A stretch of DNA of 18,265 nt from Bacteroidota bacterium (GTDB taxonomy: Bacteria; Bacteroidota; Bacteroidia; Cytophagales; Cyclobacteriaceae): positions 1 to 18,265 of the forward strand of contig JAEZEH010000057.1 of NCBI GenBank assembly GCA_023417785.1, read 5' to 3'. Under the pieces are notes generated by a model, which saw only the letters and a list, made by a program, of their open reading frames with translations, had not been told where the DNA came from and ran no database searches. Below, one piece after another: positions 15,318 through 18,265 of the stretch (position 1 is the first letter of the stretch; each line of letters starts with the position of its first letter). Position numbers and translations under genes: made by a program.

Positions 15318-15333
15318 GCTTCCTCCAACAGAC

Positions 15334-15798
15334 ATGGTAAGAAAAATATTTCTGGGTTTTGCCGTCGTATTGGTTCTTATTCAATTCATCAGGCCTCCCA
15401 AGAATGAGAACACCGAACTCATAACTGTGGATGATATTTCAAGAACCTATACCATACCGGACACGGTACATAACATACTTGTACGAAAGTGTTACGACTG
15501 CCACAGTAATCACACGAATTATCCGTGGTACTTCAACCTCCAACCGGTAGCCTGGTGGTTGAGCGACCACATTCGCGAAGGAAAGAACAAGTTGAATTTT
15601 TCCGAATTTGGAAATTATCCCGAGACGCGGGCGGACAATAAGCTTGAGGAAATCGGTGAAGTTATTGAGAATGCGTCCATGCCGTTAAGATCTTATACAA
15701 CGATGCACCCTGAGACCGTCATTTCTTCCGATGAGAAAGAAGCAATCTTCGCATGGCTTGCCACGTTCAACATCAACACACGGGAAGTGACTGACTAA
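15334..15798 (+). CDS. haem-binding domain protein (c-type CxxCH)
   Basis: 154 residues. An N-terminal hydrophobic segment (about 5-19, FLGFAVVLVLIQF) acts as signal or anchor, so the rest faces the periplasm. The c-type haem motif CYDCH (53-57) lies in RKCYDCHSNHTNYPWY, and the later MPLRSYTTMHPE (116-127) is the other conserved patch, with M116 or H125 as a possible distal ligand. This matches the Bacteroidota 'haem-binding domain' family (Pfam type PF14376, recalled from family knowledge), whose members are thought to carry one haem and take part in electron transfer or peroxide handling. No cytochrome maturation gene is visible. Its TAA directly abuts the stop of the opposing Omp85-like gene. 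Confidence 0.9.
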   Translation: MVRKIFLGFAVVLVLIQFIRPPKNENTELITVDDISRTYTIPDTVHNILVRKCYDCHSNHTNYPWYFNLQPVAWWLSDHIREGKNKLNFSEFGNYPETRADNKLEEIGEVIENASMPLRSYTTMHPETVISSDEKEAIFAWLATFNINTREVTD

Positions 15799-17595
15799 TT
15801 AGTTGTAAACGACGAACTCCGGAGGTCTTACAAATACGCCGGAATACTTGATTCTCACGTTCGTCGTTACCCTGAAACTGAATCGTTCAACACCTGCCAC
15901 GGTAGTAGGGAAATAAAATGCACGGAGCTCGATGGTACCGAAAATAAGATTCTCGTTGCGCACCCGGAATCCGCCCGTAGCGCCCCAGTAAAGGTTTCTT
16001 TTTATTATTTCATCTTCCTTCCTTTCAAAATAGGCTGTCTCCAGCGATAGAAACGGTGCCAGCCGGAATCCGAGCAGATTGTGACGGGTAAACAAGGTGG
16101 TTTCATTTCTGAGGAAAATCCGATGGAATCCGAAAAGACTATCAGCGCGGAAACCATTAATTTCATTGTCCAGTGTCAGCGGCTCGCGAACGCGTGGGTT
16201 GAAGGTGCGGGCGTAACCGCCCTGCAGCAGGTGCCGAATTCTTGACTTCTTGATATCGTACAATTTGGAATAATACGACCCCTTCGCGTAGAGGGCACCA
16301 TCTTCCATTATGTCGCGATTTATAAAGCCGCCGGCGCCAACTTCGATATCATAGAATCGCCCTGCAGGCCTGACTATTCGTTTGGCAGCAGTAAATCCTC
16401 CGTACAGTCGACGCAGACCCAGTTCCTCAGCCCACCCGGCGGTCACGTTTATGGTTTGTCCATATGGTACGTCTTCCGTACGGCCAAAACCATATATGTA
16501 GTTGGTCTTATAAAAGTTCTGGTTATAGAAAGTAAACTCGGCGAGGAGAAACTTGTTGTCATTATAGATCCTTCTTGATTTTTGATTCTCCTGCGCCGGT
16601 TGTCTTCCGAAATGTTGTCGCGCATATCTTATGGCAACGAAATGGCGATTCCTGTCATCCATATTGTTCTTTACGCCGATGTTGTATCCAACCCAATAGT
16701 CCTGCACGTTATACCGGTAACGCCGGAATAGCGAATCGTTGTTTTGAAAAACATTCACCGACCAGTTTTCACTGAATTCGATCGCGCCTGCCATTCGGGA
16801 ATAGGGTGAAACCAATGGCCGGTCCAGCCGTAAATAGAATGCGTATTCATTTTCTTCTCCTGCACTGCGTGCGGTATTCAATTCAGTATACCCGGCGGAA
16901 AGATTGATAAGTGTCCCTCCGAGACTTGACTTGGTGTAAAGGAAACCCTTTCCGATCATCGGTGATCTGTCCGCTTCGAACAGGAAATCGCCCTGAACAC
17001 GCTGACCCCATCCGGCGAGGTTGGCATCATATATACCGATGGAAAACTTATCAACGCTGCTCATGCGTCCGCGGCCGCCAAGACTGAATACGTCGCGGGT
17101 CATCACCTCGATATCTACAGAATCTGCTTCTCCAGGAATTGACGTAACCACAATTTTACTATCCATGATGAAGTCGAGATCACGAAGGTATCTTTCGTTG
17201 TCGGCAAGTCTGTAGGGGTTAAGTGGTCTGTTCTCACGAAAGAAAAGATTATCCCGAATTACCTGTTCGCGGGTATCGCTGTGAAGTGCATTTGCAATCC
17301 TGGTAACGGTATTCCGGACTGTTTTGGTGCTGTCATAGATCGACTTCTCAAATCCTATCTGGCGGAACGTGATGCGCCGGATAATTTTCCCTGCATGCTG
17401 TCTGAAAGGAACTTCACTTTTTACATTATCTTCCCCAAGGTCGTTCGCGCCGTTTTTGGTAACGGCGTCGAGAATCTCGCGAGTGATTTTGTTGTCAAAA
17501 ATTCCGAGCGAGGTGGTGTCAGTCTTCTGAGCAAAGGTGTGAAAGGCACCCAATACACATATGAGGGTCCATAAGATTGAAACTCTTCCAGTCAT
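15799..17595 (-). CDS. Omp85-like outer-membrane protein with short POTRA region
   Basis: 598 residues. A signal peptide (about 1-23, LWTLICVLGAFHTFAQ) is followed by a region with POTRA-like strands and helices: KIIRRITFRQIGF (70-82), then NPYRLADNERYLRDLDFI (126-143) and SKIVVTSIPGEADSVDIEV (146-164). From about 170 the protein is strand-rich with aromatic girdles, as in a barrel (SLGGRGRMSS, RVQGDFLFEADRS), ending PPEFVVYN. This resembles the BamA/TamA surface-antigen superfamily but is shorter than BamA and has at most one or two POTRA domains, so it is an Omp85-like protein of unknown substrate rather than BamA itself. A clear AAGGAG lies 8 bases before the ATG. NifU is encoded upstream on the same strand but is closed by a terminator. 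Confidence 0.82.
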   Translation of the reverse strand: MTGRVSILWTLICVLGAFHTFAQKTDTTSLGIFDNKITREILDAVTKNGANDLGEDNVKSEVPFRQHAGKIIRRITFRQIGFEKSIYDSTKTVRNTVTRIANALHSDTREQVIRDNLFFRENRPLNPYRLADNERYLRDLDFIMDSKIVVTSIPGEADSVDIEVMTRDVFSLGGRGRMSSVDKFSIGIYDANLAGWGQRVQGDFLFEADRSPMIGKGFLYTKSSLGGTLINLSAGYTELNTARSAGEENEYAFYLRLDRPLVSPYSRMAGAIEFSENWSVNVFQNNDSLFRRYRYNVQDYWVGYNIGVKNNMDDRNRHFVAIRYARQHFGRQPAQENQKSRRIYNDNKFLLAEFTFYNQNFYKTNYIYGFGRTEDVPYGQTINVTAGWAEELGLRRLYGGFTAAKRIVRPAGRFYDIEVGAGGFINRDIMEDGALYAKGSYYSKLYDIKKSRIRHLLQGGYARTFNPRVREPLTLDNEINGFRADSLFGFHRIFLRNETTLFTRHNLLGFRLAPFLSLETAYFERKEDEIIKRNLYWGATGGFRVRNENLIFGTIELRAFYFPTTVAGVERFSFRVTTNVRIKYSGVFVRPPEFVVYN

Positions 17596-17603
17596 TCCTT
17601 TTA

Positions 17604-17609
17604 CTCCTT
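17604..17609 (-). promoter_or_regulatory. strong Shine-Dalgarno before the Omp85-like gene
   Basis: On the minus strand AAGGAG ends 8 bases before the ATG at 17595, and a second AAGGA directly touches the ATG. Most other starts in the window lack such a site, as usual in Bacteroidota, so this one stands out and supports the chosen start. Confidence 0.6.
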
Positions 17610-17650
17610 ACAGGCAACGTCAAAAAACTGCTGCCAGCAAATATTTCAAT

Positions 17651-17682
17651 AAAAAAAAAGCCTGCGGGGGAAAAGCAGGCTT
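17651..17682 (-). terminator. strong intrinsic terminator after the NifU gene
   Basis: Read on the minus strand: AAGCCTGC (17682-17675), a 9-base loop, GCAGGCTT (17665-17658), then T's to 17651. Perfect 8-bp GC-rich stem, 22 bases after the NifU stop. It separates that gene from the Omp85-like gene. Confidence 0.9.
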
Positions 17683-17704
17683 CAGGTATTTTATCCGAAC
17701 TGTA

Positions 17705-18265
17705 TCAGGCAATCGCCTCCACGGCTTTTACTTCGTCGGGCATCATTCTCACAAACAGATTTTCTATCCCAGCCTTCAACGTAATCATCGAAGATGGGCA
17801 ACCACTACAGGATCCCTGCAGCTTAACCTTTACAACTCCGTCCTGGAAGGAATGGTACGTAATGGCACCACCGTCCTGCTCCACGGCCGGGCGAATATAT
17901 TCGTCAAGAATGGCCTTTATCTTTTTAATACTTTCCGTCTCTTCCTCCTGGATCGCCGGTTCGGGCCCGTCGAGTTCAATTACGAATCTCGCCTCCTGCA
18001 AATAGGTCCTGATGTAGTCTTTCAACGCATTCTGGATTTCGAGCCACTCGACCCCCCCCTTCTTGGTGACCGTAATGAAGTTACTGGCGAAAAATACGCG
18101 ATCAACGTATTCGAAACCGAATAATTCCTTCGCTAAAGGAGAAATCCCGGTGCTTTCAACGTCGGGAAAATCAAAGCTGAGCCCTTCGGGAACCAGCATC
18201 TCGTTCACCACAAACTTCAGTGAGTTCGGGTTCGGGTTTGACTCGAGATAGATATGGATATGTTT
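17705..18265 (-). CDS. NifU/Nfu-family Fe-S cluster scaffold (5' part missing)
   Basis: The frame stays open to the right edge, so the true start is outside; 186 residues are visible. A GTG at 18211 could start a shorter protein, but the residues upstream of it (IYLESNPNPNSLKFVVNEML) are the hallmark N-terminus of the Nfu N-terminal domain, so the gene must extend further. The C-terminal NifU domain (about the last 75 residues) holds the Fe-S motif CSGC (codons at 17798-17809) in GSCSGCPSS, after RPAVEQDGGAITY. Nfu proteins hold a 4Fe-4S cluster between two such motifs in a dimer and hand it to client enzymes. The minus-strand reading ends at a strong hairpin terminator. Confident family call; fullness of the N-terminus cannot be judged. 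Confidence 0.95.
   Translation of the reverse strand, partial: KHIHIYLESNPNPNSLKFVVNEMLVPEGLSFDFPDVESTGISPLAKELFGFEYVDRVFFASNFITVTKKGGVEWLEIQNALKDYIRTYLQEARFVIELDGPEPAIQEEETESIKKIKAILDEYIRPAVEQDGGAITYHSFQDGVVKVKLQGSCSGCPSSMITLKAGIENLFVRMMPDEVKAVEAIA

Noticed and set aside
17561..18124. 187-codon plus-strand frame opposite the NifU gene
   Set aside because: Antisense to a clearly conserved Nfu protein and crosses the terminator; the sequence has no domain look.
1..18265. Mobile elements, CRISPR arrays, tRNA or rRNA genes, defence or toxin-antitoxin modules
   Set aside because: Read through for repeats, integrase or transposase motifs, and RNA gene signatures; none was found. The window looks like ordinary chromosome.

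Overview
This window comes from a member of the Bacteroidota, most likely of the Cytophagales type. Three things point there: several good matches to the Bacteroidota promoter form (TTTG, about 19 bases, TAnnTTTG); exported proteins with a cleavage region ending in SQ; and Bacteroidota-type families, including an OmpH-free coaX–OMP–TPR–lptC–PPIase cluster, a membrane-anchored FMN 'glutamate synthase-like' protein and a haem-binding-domain protein. Base composition looks even and coding density is very high. I see no transposon, phage, CRISPR array, rRNA or tRNA, and no stretch over about 300 bases without a gene. The species assignment is inference.

Layout. 1-870: 3' part of an NhaD-type Na+/H+ antiporter. 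963-2261: a CNNM/CBS (HlyC/CorC-like) membrane protein. 2264-4578, minus strand: anmK followed by a Glu/Leu/Phe/Val-type dehydrogenase. 4605-7966: coaX, a predicted beta-barrel outer-membrane protein and an exported TPR protein, tightly packed and ended by a hairpin terminator. 8022-8750: lptC (as a lipoprotein) and a directly abutting 68-residue two-TM protein. 8868-10976: a PpiD/SurA-like periplasmic foldase with its own promoter and a strong terminator. 11092-12363: DUF493 protein, pterin-4a-carbinolamine dehydratase and RlmB. 12364-12660, minus: small lipoprotein. 12865-14445, minus: FMN glutamate synthase-like protein. 14619-15798: TRIC/UPF0126 channel-like protein and a haem-binding c-type protein. 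15799-17595, minus: Omp85-like barrel protein. 17705 to the right edge, minus: NifU/Nfu Fe-S scaffold, running off the window.

How the genes fit together. The centre (coaX to ppiD) is an envelope-biogenesis neighbourhood: an LPS transport component, a periplasmic folding factor, an uncharacterised outer-membrane barrel and a cysteine-containing TPR protein. The rest is mainly housekeeping metabolism: CoA synthesis, cell-wall sugar recycling, amino-acid oxidation, rRNA methylation and Fe-S assembly. I did not find a dramatic new defence or mobile system. The best leads for something undescribed are the OMP+TPR cassette, the 68-residue membrane protein stacked on lptC, and the membrane-anchored GltS-like protein. 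All three convergent gene pairs have stop codons 0-2 bases apart, leaving no room for a terminator between them.
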